Assembly (NCBI RefSeq): GCF_014200435.1
Contig: NZ_JACHBR010000001.1
Span: 3,503,501-3,567,500 of the forward strand
Length of the DNA: 64,000 nt
From: Sphaerisporangium krabiense
GTDB taxonomy: Bacteria; Actinomycetota; Actinomycetes; Streptosporangiales; Streptosporangiaceae
Reading direction: 5' to 3'
Shown here: positions 28,128 to 35,750 of the stretch, piece by piece
Position numbering within the stretch: position 1 is the first letter of the stretch
Layout: each line of letters starts with the position of its first letter
The notes under the pieces: generated by a model
The model's database searches: none
What the model was told of the DNA's origin: nothing
The model's input: the letters and a program-made list of their open reading frames with translations, nothing else
Translations under genes and position numbers: made by a program

Positions 28128-29102
28128 ATGTCGCAAACCATCCGCCCTGAGACCACCCCGGCCACCCCGCCGCGCGAGCGGACCTGGCCCTCCAGCTTCA
28201 AGGACCGCCTGACCTGCCCGTTGCCGGACTTCCGCGAGGTCATCAGCGTCGCCTGGTACGGCGGCTTCCACGCGGACGCCGGGGACGCCGACCAGATCCC
28301 CGTCCTGCGCGCCGGACTGCCGCCTGTGGGCCCGCGGGACGCCGGGGTGACCTGGGTGGGCCACGCGACCTACGTGCTGCGCATCGGCGGCCTGACCGTG
28401 CTGACCGACCCCGTCTGGTCGCGCAAGATCCCCGGTGTGCGCAACCGGCTGACCCCGCCGGGCGTGGCGTGGAGCGACCTGCCACCCGTGGACGCCGTCG
28501 TGATCAGCCACAACCACTACGACCACCTGGACGCCCCGACCCTGCGCCGCCTGCCCCGGCACACGCCCATGTTCGTGCCCGCCAACCTCGGCGGGTGGTT
28601 CACGAAGAAGGGGTTCACCAACGTTACCGAGCTGGACTGGTGGGAGAGCGCCCGCATCGGCGACGTGAGCTTCGACTTCGTGCCCGCCCACCACTGGAGC
28701 CGCCGGTCGCTGTTCGACACCTGTAAGACCCTCTGGGGCGGCTGGGTGCTGACCTCCGGCGACCACCGGATCTACTTCGCCGGCGACACCGCCTACGGGG
28801 ACCGCTTCAAGCTCATCGGCGCGCGCTACCCCGGCATCGACCTGGCCCTGATGCCCGTGGGCGCCTACGAGCCGCGCTGGTTCATGCACGTCTCGCACGT
28901 CGACCCCGCCGAGGCCGTCCAGGCGTGCGAGGACGTCGGGGCGCGGCGCATGGCCACCATGCACTGGGGGACGTTCGTGCTGTCGGGGGAGCCGGTGATG
29001 GCCCCGGTCCAGGAGGCGCGGGCCGCGTGGACCGCCTCGGGCCGCGACCGCGCCGACCTGTGGGACCTCGCCGTGGGCGAGACCCGGGTGCTCACCGCCT
29101 GA
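28128..29102 (+). CDS. Metallo-beta-lactamase-fold hydrolase, NAPE-PLD-like
   Basis: 324 residues. Metal ligands are in VVISHNHYDHLDAPTL (the HxHxDH motif), the next His in FVPAHHWSRRS, Asp in IYFAGDTAYGDRF and a C-terminal His in MATMHWGTFVLSGEP. This set matches the COG2220/NAPE-PLD-like branch that cleaves phosphodiester or lipid-phosphate bonds; the substrate here is unknown. No signal peptide is present. ATG 28128 has AGGAGGG 5 nt upstream, a strong site. The preceding gap carries the candidate structured RNA. Confidence 0.9.
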   Translation: MSQTIRPETTPATPPRERTWPSSFKDRLTCPLPDFREVISVAWYGGFHADAGDADQIPVLRAGLPPVGPRDAGVTWVGHATYVLRIGGLTVLTDPVWSRKIPGVRNRLTPPGVAWSDLPPVDAVVISHNHYDHLDAPTLRRLPRHTPMFVPANLGGWFTKKGFTNVTELDWWESARIGDVSFDFVPAHHWSRRSLFDTCKTLWGGWVLTSGDHRIYFAGDTAYGDRFKLIGARYPGIDLALMPVGAYEPRWFMHVSHVDPAEAVQACEDVGARRMATMHWGTFVLSGEPVMAPVQEARAAWTASGRDRADLWDLAVGETRVLTA

Positions 29103-29123
29103 CCCCGCCGGTCAGGCGGTCGC

Positions 29124-29399
29124 TCATCGCCTGACCAGGCCCCGGGCCAGGCCGTCCAGCGTCGCGGCGAGGCCGGCCAGGGTCTCGGGCACGAGGGAGT
29201 AGCAGATCGTCGTGCCCTCGCGCCGCGTGGTGACCAGCCCCGCCTCGCGCAGCACCTTGAGGTGCGCCGAGATCGTGGGCTGGCTCACCTCGAACTCGTC
29301 GGTGAAGTCGCAGGCGCAGATGTCGGGCTCGGCGGCCAGCCTGCGCACGATGCCGAGCCGCACCGGATGGGCCAGCGCCTTGAGAATTTCGATCTCCAC
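29124..29399 (-). CDS. ArsR-family transcriptional regulator
   Basis: 91 residues, a compact winged HTH. The recognition helix is in VSQPTISAHLKVLREAGLV and the wing in TTRREGTTICYSL. The segment DICACDFTDEF keeps the two Cys (C-x-C) seen in the metal site of ArsR/SmtB members (the ELCVCD position), so metal or thiol sensing is possible. It is divergent from the questin-oxidase-like gene, and a CTATAT-N12-ATATAG operator lies between them. It probably represses that gene and itself. Confidence 0.9.
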   Translation of the reverse strand: MEIEILKALAHPVRLGIVRRLAAEPDICACDFTDEFEVSQPTISAHLKVLREAGLVTTRREGTTICYSLVPETLAGLAATLDGLARGLVRR

Positions 29400-29422
29400 G
29401 CCTTCATCATATCGACCGCAGG

Positions 29423-29446
29423 CTATATAGACTTATCTCAATATAG
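29423..29446. promoter_or_regulatory. ArsR operator
   Basis: The perfect inverted repeat CTATAT (29423-29428) and ATATAG (29441-29446) lies in a conspicuously AT-rich 59-nt divergent gap, ending 12 nt before the ATG of the questin-oxidase-like gene. It fits the imperfect 12-2-12-type sites of ArsR proteins. Inference from position and symmetry. Confidence 0.6.
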
Positions 29447-29458
29447 TTTGGAGGCGAT

Positions 29459-30484
29459 ATGGACCACATGGACCACCTCGACGAGGCCCTCGCCCGGCTC
29501 GCGCCCACAGGTCCGGAGTTCGGCGGCGGCCTGTCCAACCACGGCCCGATGGTCGCCGAGGCCCTGGTACGCCTCGGCGCCCCCGACGCCGTGCCCGGCT
29601 GGGTCACCGGCTACCTGCCGAACCTCGCCGGACCCCCGCCCGCCGGCGGCCCCGTCACCGACCCGCGCGCCGCGCTCGGCGACATGCGCAGGCTGGGCGA
29701 CTGGACCGGCCACTTCGAACGCCTGCTGGCCGAGGGGCCATGGCGCGCGGTGCTGGCCGAGTGGTGGCCACGCCTGGTCCCCGGCCTCGCCGCCGGGGCC
29801 ACCCACGGCGTGATCCGCACCTCGCACGCCGTCCGCGCCCTCGCCGAGGCCGACACCCCGCCCCGGCGCGCCGAACTGGCGCACGCCCTCGCCTACTGGG
29901 CCGCCGCCTACCTGGAGCTGCCCGGACGGCCCCTCACCGCCGGCGCGCGCACGCTGGAGGAGGCCGTCGCCGCGCTGCCGGTGCTACGGCTCGCGCCGAC
30001 GAGCCTCATCTCCGTCCACCTGGGCAACCTCGCCGGCCTGCCGGAGTTCGCGACCGCCGTGTCCTCGCTGCGCCCGCCCGCCGACGTCCCCGCCGACCTC
30101 GTACGGCTGTCGCGGGCGTTCACGCAGGTGTTCCTCACCCGTGGCAGGCACGCGCCCATCGCGTTCGTCCACGCCGTCACCGCGCCCGTCGCCGTCTCCT
30201 CGGTGCTGCCCGAACTGCCGCCCGAAACCTGGCGCGCCACCTACGACGCCGTGTGGCAGGCGTCCGCCGCCCTGTTCAGCGGGTACGCCTACAACGGGAC
30301 CGCCGAGCCGCTCCCCGAGCGCGACCCATCGGCCCCCGCCGACCTCGCCGGACGCGCGGCGGAGACCGGCGAGGAACACGCGATCAAGCTGACCGAGGCG
30401 GCGCTGCGCCAGCACGCCGTCACCGGCGACCCGGTCTTCCTGCACGCCGCCGAGCGGTACATGGACCTGCTCGGGACGCGCTGA
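29459..30484 (+). CDS. Questin oxidase-like (DUF4243) protein
   Basis: 341 residues, nearly all helical. The family is named after fungal questin oxidase, a Baeyer-Villiger-type enzyme. Conserved histidines appear in GPEFGGGLSNHGPMVAEAL, AATHGVIRTSHAVRAL and FVHAVTAPVAV. It is common in bacteria without a fungal-type pathway, so the substrate cannot be given. ATG 29459 has GGAGG 5 nt upstream. ArsR control is likely. Confidence 0.82.
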   Translation: MDHMDHLDEALARLAPTGPEFGGGLSNHGPMVAEALVRLGAPDAVPGWVTGYLPNLAGPPPAGGPVTDPRAALGDMRRLGDWTGHFERLLAEGPWRAVLAEWWPRLVPGLAAGATHGVIRTSHAVRALAEADTPPRRAELAHALAYWAAAYLELPGRPLTAGARTLEEAVAALPVLRLAPTSLISVHLGNLAGLPEFATAVSSLRPPADVPADLVRLSRAFTQVFLTRGRHAPIAFVHAVTAPVAVSSVLPELPPETWRATYDAVWQASAALFSGYAYNGTAEPLPERDPSAPADLAGRAAETGEEHAIKLTEAALRQHAVTGDPVFLHAAERYMDLLGTR

Positions 30485-30491
30485 CCCGGCC

Positions 30492-31910
30492 TCAGGACCA
30501 GGTCTGGCCCTCAGGGGTGTCCACGACCTTCACCCCGAGGGCCGCCAGCTCGTCGCGCAGCCGGTCCGAGGCGCCCCAGTCCTTGGCCGCACGGGCCCGG
30601 GCGCGGGCGTCCAGCAGCTCGGCCGCGCCCGGCGGCAGCACGGCGACGACCGGCGGCTTGCCGATGTCCGCCGACAGGTCCAGGCCCAGCACGTGGTCCA
30701 GGTGGAGGAACGTCTCGAAGCGCGACCCCGGCGCCACCGACTCGTCGCGCTCCAGCTCGCGCACCACCCGCAGCGCGGCCGGCGTGTCGAGGTCGTCGTC
30801 GAACGCGGCCTGGGCACGGTCGGCGTACTCGCGCGCGATCGGCCGACTCGGGGCCTCCGCCCACTCCGCGACGCGCTGCCGCCACCGGCGGACCGTGCGG
30901 TCGGCGGCCCTCAGGGAGTCCCAGGTGAGGTTCATCTGCTGGCGGTAGCGGTGTTCGAGCAGCGCCAGCCGCACGGCCAGCGGGTCCAGCCCCGCGGCCT
31001 CGACATCGGACAGCAGCACGACGTTGCCCGTCGACTTGGCCATCTTGCGGCCGTCGAACAGCACGTGCTCGCCGTGCACCCAGTGCTTGACGACGTCGTG
31101 CCCGACCGAGGCGTTGGACTGGGCGCGCTCGTCCTCGTGGTGGGGGAAGCGCAGGTCCTTGCCGCCGGTGTGGACGTCGATGTGCTCGCCGAGGAAGCGC
31201 AGCGACATGGCCGAGCACTCGATGTGCCAGCCGGGGAAGCCCCGGCCCCACGGGGTCTCCCAGGTCATCTCCTCGTCGGAGCCCTCCCGGTTGAAGCCCT
31301 CCCGCTTCGAGCCCTTCCACAGGGCCCAGTCGGCGTGGAAGCGCTTGCGGGCGTCCACGGCCTCCAGCCGGTACGCGGGCTGAAGCGCGTCCAGCCGGTT
31401 CCCGGAGATCTCGCCGTACGTCGGGAAGCTGCGCGCGTCGAAGTACACCGACCCGTCGTCCAGCACGTACGCGTGGCCTCTCGCGATGAGGCCCTCGATC
31501 ATCTCGATCATCAGGTCGATCGACTCGGTCGCCCGGGGCATGTGCTCCGGCGGGCGCATGTTGAGCTTCGCGGTGTCACGGCGGAAGGCGTCCTCGTAGA
31601 ACCGCGCGATCTCCAGCGCCGACCGGCCCTCCCTGCGGGCCTGTTGCAGCACCTTGTCCTCGCCGGAGGCGTCCACCTCGCCGTCGTCCACCAGGTGCCC
31701 GACATCGGTGATGTTCTGGCACAGGAGCGTGCCGACGCGGTGCCGCTCCAGCACCCGCCGGATCAGATCGGGCAGCAGGTACGACCGGAGGTTGCCCACA
31801 TGCGCGTACCTGTAGACGGTCGGCCCGCAGGTGTACACGCGCAGAACCCGCGCACCGGGCGCGACGACGCCCTCGACCTGCCTGGACCGGGTGTCATACA
31901 GCCGCAACAT
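30492..31910 (-). CDS. cysS: Cysteinyl-tRNA synthetase (paralogue type)
   Basis: 472 residues. Class Ia synthetase charging tRNA-Cys. Zinc ligands are Cys in YTCGPTVYRY, Cys in GWHIECSAMSL and His in RFPHHEDERAQS. The HIGH-equivalent reads AHVGNLRSY, and the KMSKS loop is GRKMAKSTGN. The HVGNLRS version marks a second group of actinomycete CysRS-like proteins, so another housekeeping cysS may exist elsewhere in the genome; this is an inference. The C-terminal helical domain (after 340) is full length. It ends 7 nt from the questin-oxidase-like gene (convergent). A large hairpin lies 97 nt upstream of its start. Confidence 0.9.
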   Translation of the reverse strand: MLRLYDTRSRQVEGVVAPGARVLRVYTCGPTVYRYAHVGNLRSYLLPDLIRRVLERHRVGTLLCQNITDVGHLVDDGEVDASGEDKVLQQARREGRSALEIARFYEDAFRRDTAKLNMRPPEHMPRATESIDLMIEMIEGLIARGHAYVLDDGSVYFDARSFPTYGEISGNRLDALQPAYRLEAVDARKRFHADWALWKGSKREGFNREGSDEEMTWETPWGRGFPGWHIECSAMSLRFLGEHIDVHTGGKDLRFPHHEDERAQSNASVGHDVVKHWVHGEHVLFDGRKMAKSTGNVVLLSDVEAAGLDPLAVRLALLEHRYRQQMNLTWDSLRAADRTVRRWRQRVAEWAEAPSRPIAREYADRAQAAFDDDLDTPAALRVVRELERDESVAPGSRFETFLHLDHVLGLDLSADIGKPPVVAVLPPGAAELLDARARARAAKDWGASDRLRDELAALGVKVVDTPEGQTWS

Positions 31911-32006
31911 ACGACCGAGCCTAGGACATGCACCGTGGACGGGCCTAGATCCTGGGGGGTCGAGACCAAGGGGTTCCGGTGAATGCGCTTATCCGCCGGA
32001 GGATGG

Positions 32007-32073
32007 GGCGGCGGCGCGGAATGGGGGGAAGAACTCCCGTCGGGGATACGGGACAATTCTCCGCGCCGCCGCC
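32007..32073. terminator. Long GC hairpin between the RsbW-like gene and cysS
   Basis: A perfect 14-bp stem GGCGGCGGCGCGGA / TCCGCGCCGCCGCC (32007-32020 and 32060-32073) encloses a 39-nt loop that can form smaller GGGG/CCCC stems. It sits 49 nt beyond the stop of the anti-sigma gene and 97 nt before cysS on the same strand. It may be the terminator of the anti-sigma gene or an attenuator in the cysS leader. No T-box sequence was found. Confidence 0.55.
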
Positions 32074-32121
32074 CGGCTGTGGGGTGGCGTGTTCTCTCGG
32101 CGCCTCTTGGCGAGCGCCGGC

Positions 32122-32628
32122 TTATAAGGGATCGGCGGGGTCGCGTGGGCGTGGAAGGGGAGGGATATCGGCGGCGCCCCTCGTAAGAGGGGAGTCCGTC
32201 TCGCTTTCCCCTGACGGAGCGTCGGCCGGCGTGCTTTCAGATTCATAAGTCACGTCGAACCAGACGGTTCGCTCGGTGCTGGTTTTGTGGACGTTCCAGC
32301 GGTGCGCGAGCGTTTCCAGCAGCAGTAGTCCGCGGCCGCGCTCGGCGAACGGGTCGTCGTGGGCGCGCCGGATCGCCCCGCCGCCCGCGTCCACCACGTC
32401 CACGCGGATGAAGCCGTGGAAATCGGCGAGTGCCAGGGTGATCCTGCCGCCGTTCCTGGAGTCCGAATGGACGACCGCGTTGGTGACCACCTCGGAGACC
32501 AGCAGGGTCACGTCGTCGAGCGCCGGATGATCGGCGCCGAGTTTCTCCCTGACGTACGCTCGCGCGCGGGATGCCGATTCGGGAGTTCCGATCAGTTCGG
32601 TGACGCCTAATAGATTTCCTGTCATCAT
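32122..32628 (-). CDS. RsbW-like ATP-binding regulator (anti-sigma factor family)
   Basis: 168 residues. A HATPase_c_2 domain: N-box VSEVVTNAVVHSDSR, G1-like VVDAGGGAIRR and G2-box ERGRGLLLLETLAHRW. It lacks phospho-acceptor domains, as in anti-sigma kinases. A ~35-residue acidic/Pro tail follows. The start is ATG 32628 (a second ATG is adjacent). It is divergent from the XRE-DUF397 pair; these three families together form the abaA/whiJ-like regulatory clusters of actinomycetes, linked to differentiation and antibiotic control. Confidence 0.88.
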   Translation of the reverse strand: MMTGNLLGVTELIGTPESASRARAYVREKLGADHPALDDVTLLVSEVVTNAVVHSDSRNGGRITLALADFHGFIRVDVVDAGGGAIRRAHDDPFAERGRGLLLLETLAHRWNVHKTSTERTVWFDVTYESESTPADAPSGESETDSPLTRGAADIPPLPRPRDPADPL

Positions 32629-32802
32629 GCGCTTGCCTTTGCGCTCCCCGGAGAAAAACCGGATGTCTTTCCGACTTCGCGTCACCAGAGTGGCGGTACG
32701 CGGCTACGATCGGTAGCGGAATTGAGGCACTCTCGAACCACAGTTCTTGTCAGGAGAGCGGTCAGGTTACTCGGCACCCTCATTTGGATGGGTAGGTGTG
32801 AT

Positions 32803-33627
32803 TTGTCCATCGGTAAAGAGATAGACCCTCACGAATCCCCTCGCGCCCTGTTCGCCTACGAGCTGCGCCGCTTCCGGCAATCGGCGGAGCTCACGCAGAA
32901 ACAGCTCGGCGAGCGCATAGGGTTCTCCGACTCCATGGTCAACCTGGTCGAACTGGCCAAGCGCCCCCCGTCCCAGCGCTTCGCCGAACTCTGCGACCAG
33001 GCCCTCGGCCTAGACGGCACCATGGTCCGCCTCTACACGGCCACCCGCTGGAAGCACTCCCCAGAACACTTCCGCCCATGGCTGGAGGAAGAACAGGAGG
33101 CCACGGGCCTGTGGTGCTGGGAGCCGACGCTCGTTCCCGGCCTGCTCCAGACAGAGGAGTATGCCCGCCGAGTGTTCGGCGCCTCTCTTGGAATCACGGG
33201 GGATGAGATCGAAGGCCGGGTCGTCGCTCGGATGCAGAGACGGGCGATACTCAACCGTCCCTGTCCGCCCGCCGTCGGTATTCTCATGGACGAGGCCGTG
33301 ATCCGTCGCCCTATCGGCGGTGCCGTGGTCATGACCGGGCAACTCCGATTTCTGATGGAGATCGCCGAGCACCCACAGGTGACCATCCAGATCGTGCCTT
33401 ACGAAACCGATGTCCACGCCGGACTCACAGGCGGCTTCATCATCGCCGAACGGAACGGCACAGCCTATGCCGGGTTCGCGGAAGCACAACCCTACGGGCG
33501 CACCGTGGACGACCAACCGACGCTCAACCGGTTGGCTCGCGTGTATGACAGGATCAGAGCCGAAGCCCTACCGTTCAGACAGTCTCTACGCCTCATAGAG
33601 GAAGTGGTGAACCAAAGTGGCTCTTGA
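32803..33627 (+). CDS. XRE-family regulator with DUF5753 (WhiJ-like)
   Basis: 274 residues. The N-terminal HTH (LTQKQLGERIGFSDSMVNLV) is followed by DUF5753 (about 85-265; FRPWLEEEQEATGLWCWEP, LVPGLLQTEEYAR). This is the WhiJ-paralogue architecture. I propose TTG 32803 (AGGTG 7 nt upstream; protein begins MSIGKEIDPHESP); ATG 32788 lacks a ribosome site. The last 11 nt overlap the DUF397 gene. Such pairs control development and can act as a toxin-antitoxin-like unit in which the XRE protein restrains the DUF397 partner; that role is known for the family and inferred here. Confidence 0.88.
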   Translation: MSIGKEIDPHESPRALFAYELRRFRQSAELTQKQLGERIGFSDSMVNLVELAKRPPSQRFAELCDQALGLDGTMVRLYTATRWKHSPEHFRPWLEEEQEATGLWCWEPTLVPGLLQTEEYARRVFGASLGITGDEIEGRVVARMQRRAILNRPCPPAVGILMDEAVIRRPIGGAVVMTGQLRFLMEIAEHPQVTIQIVPYETDVHAGLTGGFIIAERNGTAYAGFAEAQPYGRTVDDQPTLNRLARVYDRIRAEALPFRQSLRLIEEVVNQSGS

Positions 33628-33820
33628 TCTTCGGCGCGCGCAGTGGCGGAAAAGCACCTTCAGCGGTCCCGAGGACAACTGTGTCGAGGTGGCTTCTAAC
33701 CTCTCCGGTATCCGTGCCGTCCGTGACAGCAAGAACCCCACCGGGCCTGCACTGGTCTTCTCCTCCAGTGCATGGACCATGTTCCTGACCGGCATCACAG
33801 ACGGCACCTTGGACGTCTGA
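33617..33820 (+). CDS. DUF397 protein, copy 1
   Basis: 67 residues. Typical DUF397: LRRAQWRKSTFSG..DNCVEVASN, GIRAVRDSKNPTGPALVFS, and WTMFLTGITDGTLD. GTG 33617 overlaps the XRE gene by 11 nt. It is the small partner of the upstream WhiJ-like regulator. It is followed by a 9-bp-stem terminator and a 45-bp dispersed repeat, all of which are duplicated downstream. Confidence 0.9.
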   Translation: MALDLRRAQWRKSTFSGPEDNCVEVASNLSGIRAVRDSKNPTGPALVFSSSAWTMFLTGITDGTLDV

Positions 33821-33835
33821 CCTACCGATAGACCT

Positions 33836-33857
33836 CTCCCGCTCTAAGGAGCGGGAG
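33836..33857 (+). terminator. Hairpin terminator after DUF397 copy 1
   Basis: The stem CTCCCGCTC / GAGCGGGAG with loop TAAG begins 16 nt after the DUF397 stop. A related but imperfect hairpin, CCTTCCGC...GCGGAGG (about 34297-34330), follows copy 2. Confidence 0.7.
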
Positions 33858-33904
33858 GGGAACACTCGGGCAGATAAAGCCTTGTCCGGTTGAGGTGTGT
33901 AGAC

Positions 33905-33949
33905 CCCACCCGTACCGCACCATCGTGGTTGTTCGCCGCGTTCCCACCC
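33905..33949 (+). repeat. 45-bp dispersed repeat, copy D
   Basis: Begins CCCACCCGTACCGCACCATC and ends TTCCCACCC. It is the most diverged full-length copy and lies after the DUF397-1 terminator. Continuing to 34046, the gap holds a short GGCCTGCGGCGGGAGG unit and otherwise nothing recognisable. Confidence 0.8.
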
Positions 33950-34046
33950 GAGAAGTGTCGGCCTGCGGCGGGAGGAAAGGTGAGCCCGCATGCCGAGGCC
34001 GACCGTACGATGCGAAGGGCTGATCCGGCTCGCGCGTCCGTTCCTG

Positions 34047-34407
34047 CAGTCTCTATGACTCATAGAGGAAGTGGTGAACCAAGTGGCTTTTGATCTTCGT
34101 AACGCGCAATGGCGGAGGAGTAGCTTCAGCGGGGACGAGGGAGGCAACTGCGTCGAAGTGGCCTCCAATCTCCCCGGTACCCGCGCCGTACGCGACAGCA
34201 AGAACCCTGCCGGCCCTGCACTGGTCGTCTCCTCCAGCGCATGGACCATGTTCCTGACCGGCATCACAGACGGCACCCTGAACGTCTGACCCGATCGACC
34301 TTCCCCTTCCGCCCCTAGAGCGGAGGGGGAACACTCGGGGGGGCCGGCTGAGGTGTGTGGATCCCACCCGTACCGCGCCGTCGTGGTCGCTCGCCGCGAT
34401 CCCACCC
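34047..34407 (+). repeat. Second copy of an XRE-tail/DUF397/terminator/repeat duplication
   Basis: The ~35 nt before DUF397 copy 2 (AGTCTCTATGACTCATAGAG, GAAGTGGTGAACCAAGTGGC) duplicate the end of the XRE gene at 33583-33617 with few changes. The duplication continues through DUF397, the hairpin, the GGTTGAGGTGTGTAG-like sequence and the 45-bp core. The ancestral unit of ~360 nt was therefore copied in tandem, leaving a remnant of the XRE tail in front of copy 2. Confidence 0.8.
34083..34289 (+). CDS. DUF397 protein, copy 2
   Basis: 68 residues, about 80% identical to copy 1 by eye (NAQWRRSSFSGDEGGNCVEV, GTRAVRDSKNPAGPALVVS, WTMFLTGITDGTLN). The start equivalent to copy 1 is GTG 34083; deletion of one A in the duplicated XRE tail puts GTG 34071/34074 in frame, so a slightly longer product is possible. 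It retains a ribosome site (AGAGGAAG) from the former XRE coding sequence. It has no XRE partner of its own. Confidence 0.85.
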   Translation: MAFDLRNAQWRRSSFSGDEGGNCVEVASNLPGTRAVRDSKNPAGPALVVSSSAWTMFLTGITDGTLNV

Positions 34408-34810
34408 ATAACCTTCCCGGCCTGCGGCAGCGGTGCAACAGTCCTTCCGGCCTGCGGCTGGGACGGCAGGGGAACTGTCCTCGCGGCCTGCGGCGGCAGG
34501 AGGATCTCTCTGAGCCTGCGGTGATGGCGGTGGTCAGTCCTCCCGGCCTGCGGCGACAGGGGAACAGTCCTCCGGCCTGCGGCAGCGGTGCGAACAGTCT
34601 TCGCGGCCCGCGGTGCTGGGAGCCGTTGTTCGCGGTTTTTGTGGGGAGGGGGATTTGTCGGCTGAGGTGGTGGATCCCACCCGTACCGCGCCGTCGTGGT
34701 CGCTCGCCGCGATCCCACCCATAACCTTCCCGGCCTGCGGCAGCAGTGCAACAGTCCTCGCGGCCTGCGGCAGTGGCGGCGGGGAGCAGTTCGTCCGGCC
34801 TGCGGCGGCG
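34363..34810 (+). repeat. Left arm of a large inverted repeat
   Basis: This segment starts and ends in repeat sequence: 45-bp cores at 34363-34407 and 34676-34720, with ~30-nt units (CCTCCCGGCCTGCGGCGACA, GGGGAACAGT type) between and after. It matches the reverse complement of 36694-37145 almost base for base; differences seen are a few substitutions, a one-base gap and a two-base gap. No gene is present. The stretch 34811-35035 continues with the same degenerate units but outside the matched arm. Confidence 0.88.
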
Positions 34811-35049
34811 ACAGGGCAACAGTCCTCGCGCTGTGGCCGCGGTGCAAACAGTCCTCCCGGCCGGCGGGGGAACCCGGCCTACGGTGGCGGTGACAGGGAA
34901 CTTTTTTCGCGGCCTGCGGCGGCGGCAGAAGCATCTCTCAGCCTGCGGTGATGGCGGTGATCAGTCCTCGCGGCCTGCGGCGGCGACGGAGAACAGTCCT
35001 CCCGGCCTGCGACGGAGAGCAGCTTCGGGTGGGAGTCCGGAGGAGGAGG

Positions 35050-35694
35050 TCAGCGGGTGAGGCCCCGGGTTGACGTCTGCAAGTGGTGGTCCAGGATACG
35101 GAGTGCCTGCTGGGGCGAATGGCGTCCGAGGAGCAGGTCCGAGGCCAGTCCCTCGACCAGGGCGAGCAAGGTCTCGGCGGTCAATTCGAGGTCCGTCTCC
35201 GTGGTCGGTTCGGGACGTGTCTCCGTGGTCGGTTCGAGGTCCGTTTTTGCGTCCCGCCTGATCGCACGAAGCTGGTCGGCCACCGCTGCGGTGAGTTGGT
35301 CGCGTCCCTGACGGTAGCGGGTGGCCAGGACCGGGTCGTTGAGCGCCCGGATGAAGAACGCGATGCCTACCAGCGTTTCCTCTCGGCTGTCATGGTCCAG
35401 CGGGAGGAGGGCCACCAGGAGGGCGCGCAGGGTCTCCAGTGGCGTGGCGGGCTCGGGCAACGCCGTGAGGCCGCGCCGGATGCGGCCTTCGAGTTTCTCT
35501 CGTAGGTGGCTGGTGGCGAACATGAGCATCTCGTCCTTGCTCGCGAAGAAGTGCTGGACGAGCCCGATGGACATCCCCGCCTCCGTGGCCACCTCCCGGA
35601 TGCTCACCGCTTCGATGCCCCGCTCGGCGGCGATCCGCCACAGCGCCTCGGTGATCTGCCTGCGGCGCTGATCATGGTCGACTCGTTTCGGCAC
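35050..35694 (-). CDS. TetR-family transcriptional regulator
   Basis: 214 residues. The N-terminal HTH is RRQITEALWRIAAERG followed by SIREVATEAGMSIGLVQHFF. The C-terminal ligand domain contains an unusual 8-residue tandem repeat (DLEPTTET/RPEPTTET/DLELTAET) near residue 150, encoded by 24-nt DNA repeats. The start is GTG 35694. It is divergent from the alpha/beta-hydrolase gene, whose promoter (AT-rich TTACCATACGAATATATTGC) it probably controls. The pair is enclosed by the large inverted repeat. Confidence 0.9.
   Translation of the reverse strand: MPKRVDHDQRRRQITEALWRIAAERGIEAVSIREVATEAGMSIGLVQHFFASKDEMLMFATSHLREKLEGRIRRGLTALPEPATPLETLRALLVALLPLDHDSREETLVGIAFFIRALNDPVLATRYRQGRDQLTAAVADQLRAIRRDAKTDLEPTTETRPEPTTETDLELTAETLLALVEGLASDLLLGRHSPQQALRILDHHLQTSTRGLTR
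35171..35242. repeat. Three 24-nt tandem repeats inside the TetR gene
   Basis: Units 35171-35194, 35195-35218 and 35219-35242; the last two share GTCTCCGTGGTCGGTTCG. The unit length is a multiple of three, so expansion keeps the frame and adds PTTET-type octapeptides to the ligand domain. Confidence 0.8.
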
Positions 35695-35750
35695 CTGTTA
35701 CTCTCCCTGCGCAAGGTTTACCATACGAATATATTGCGAAAGGGGGCTCG

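Noticed and set aside
31911-32121. T-box leader for cysS
   Set aside because: No T-box consensus (TGGNACCGCG) or specifier loop was found on the minus strand; only the GC hairpin is present.
34353-34951. Arg/Gly/Ser-rich ORFs in the repeat regions (also at 22711-23390 and 36468-37490)
   Set aside because: They follow the 45-bp and ~30-nt repeats in all frames and both strands, and no frame is preserved between copies beyond DNA identity.
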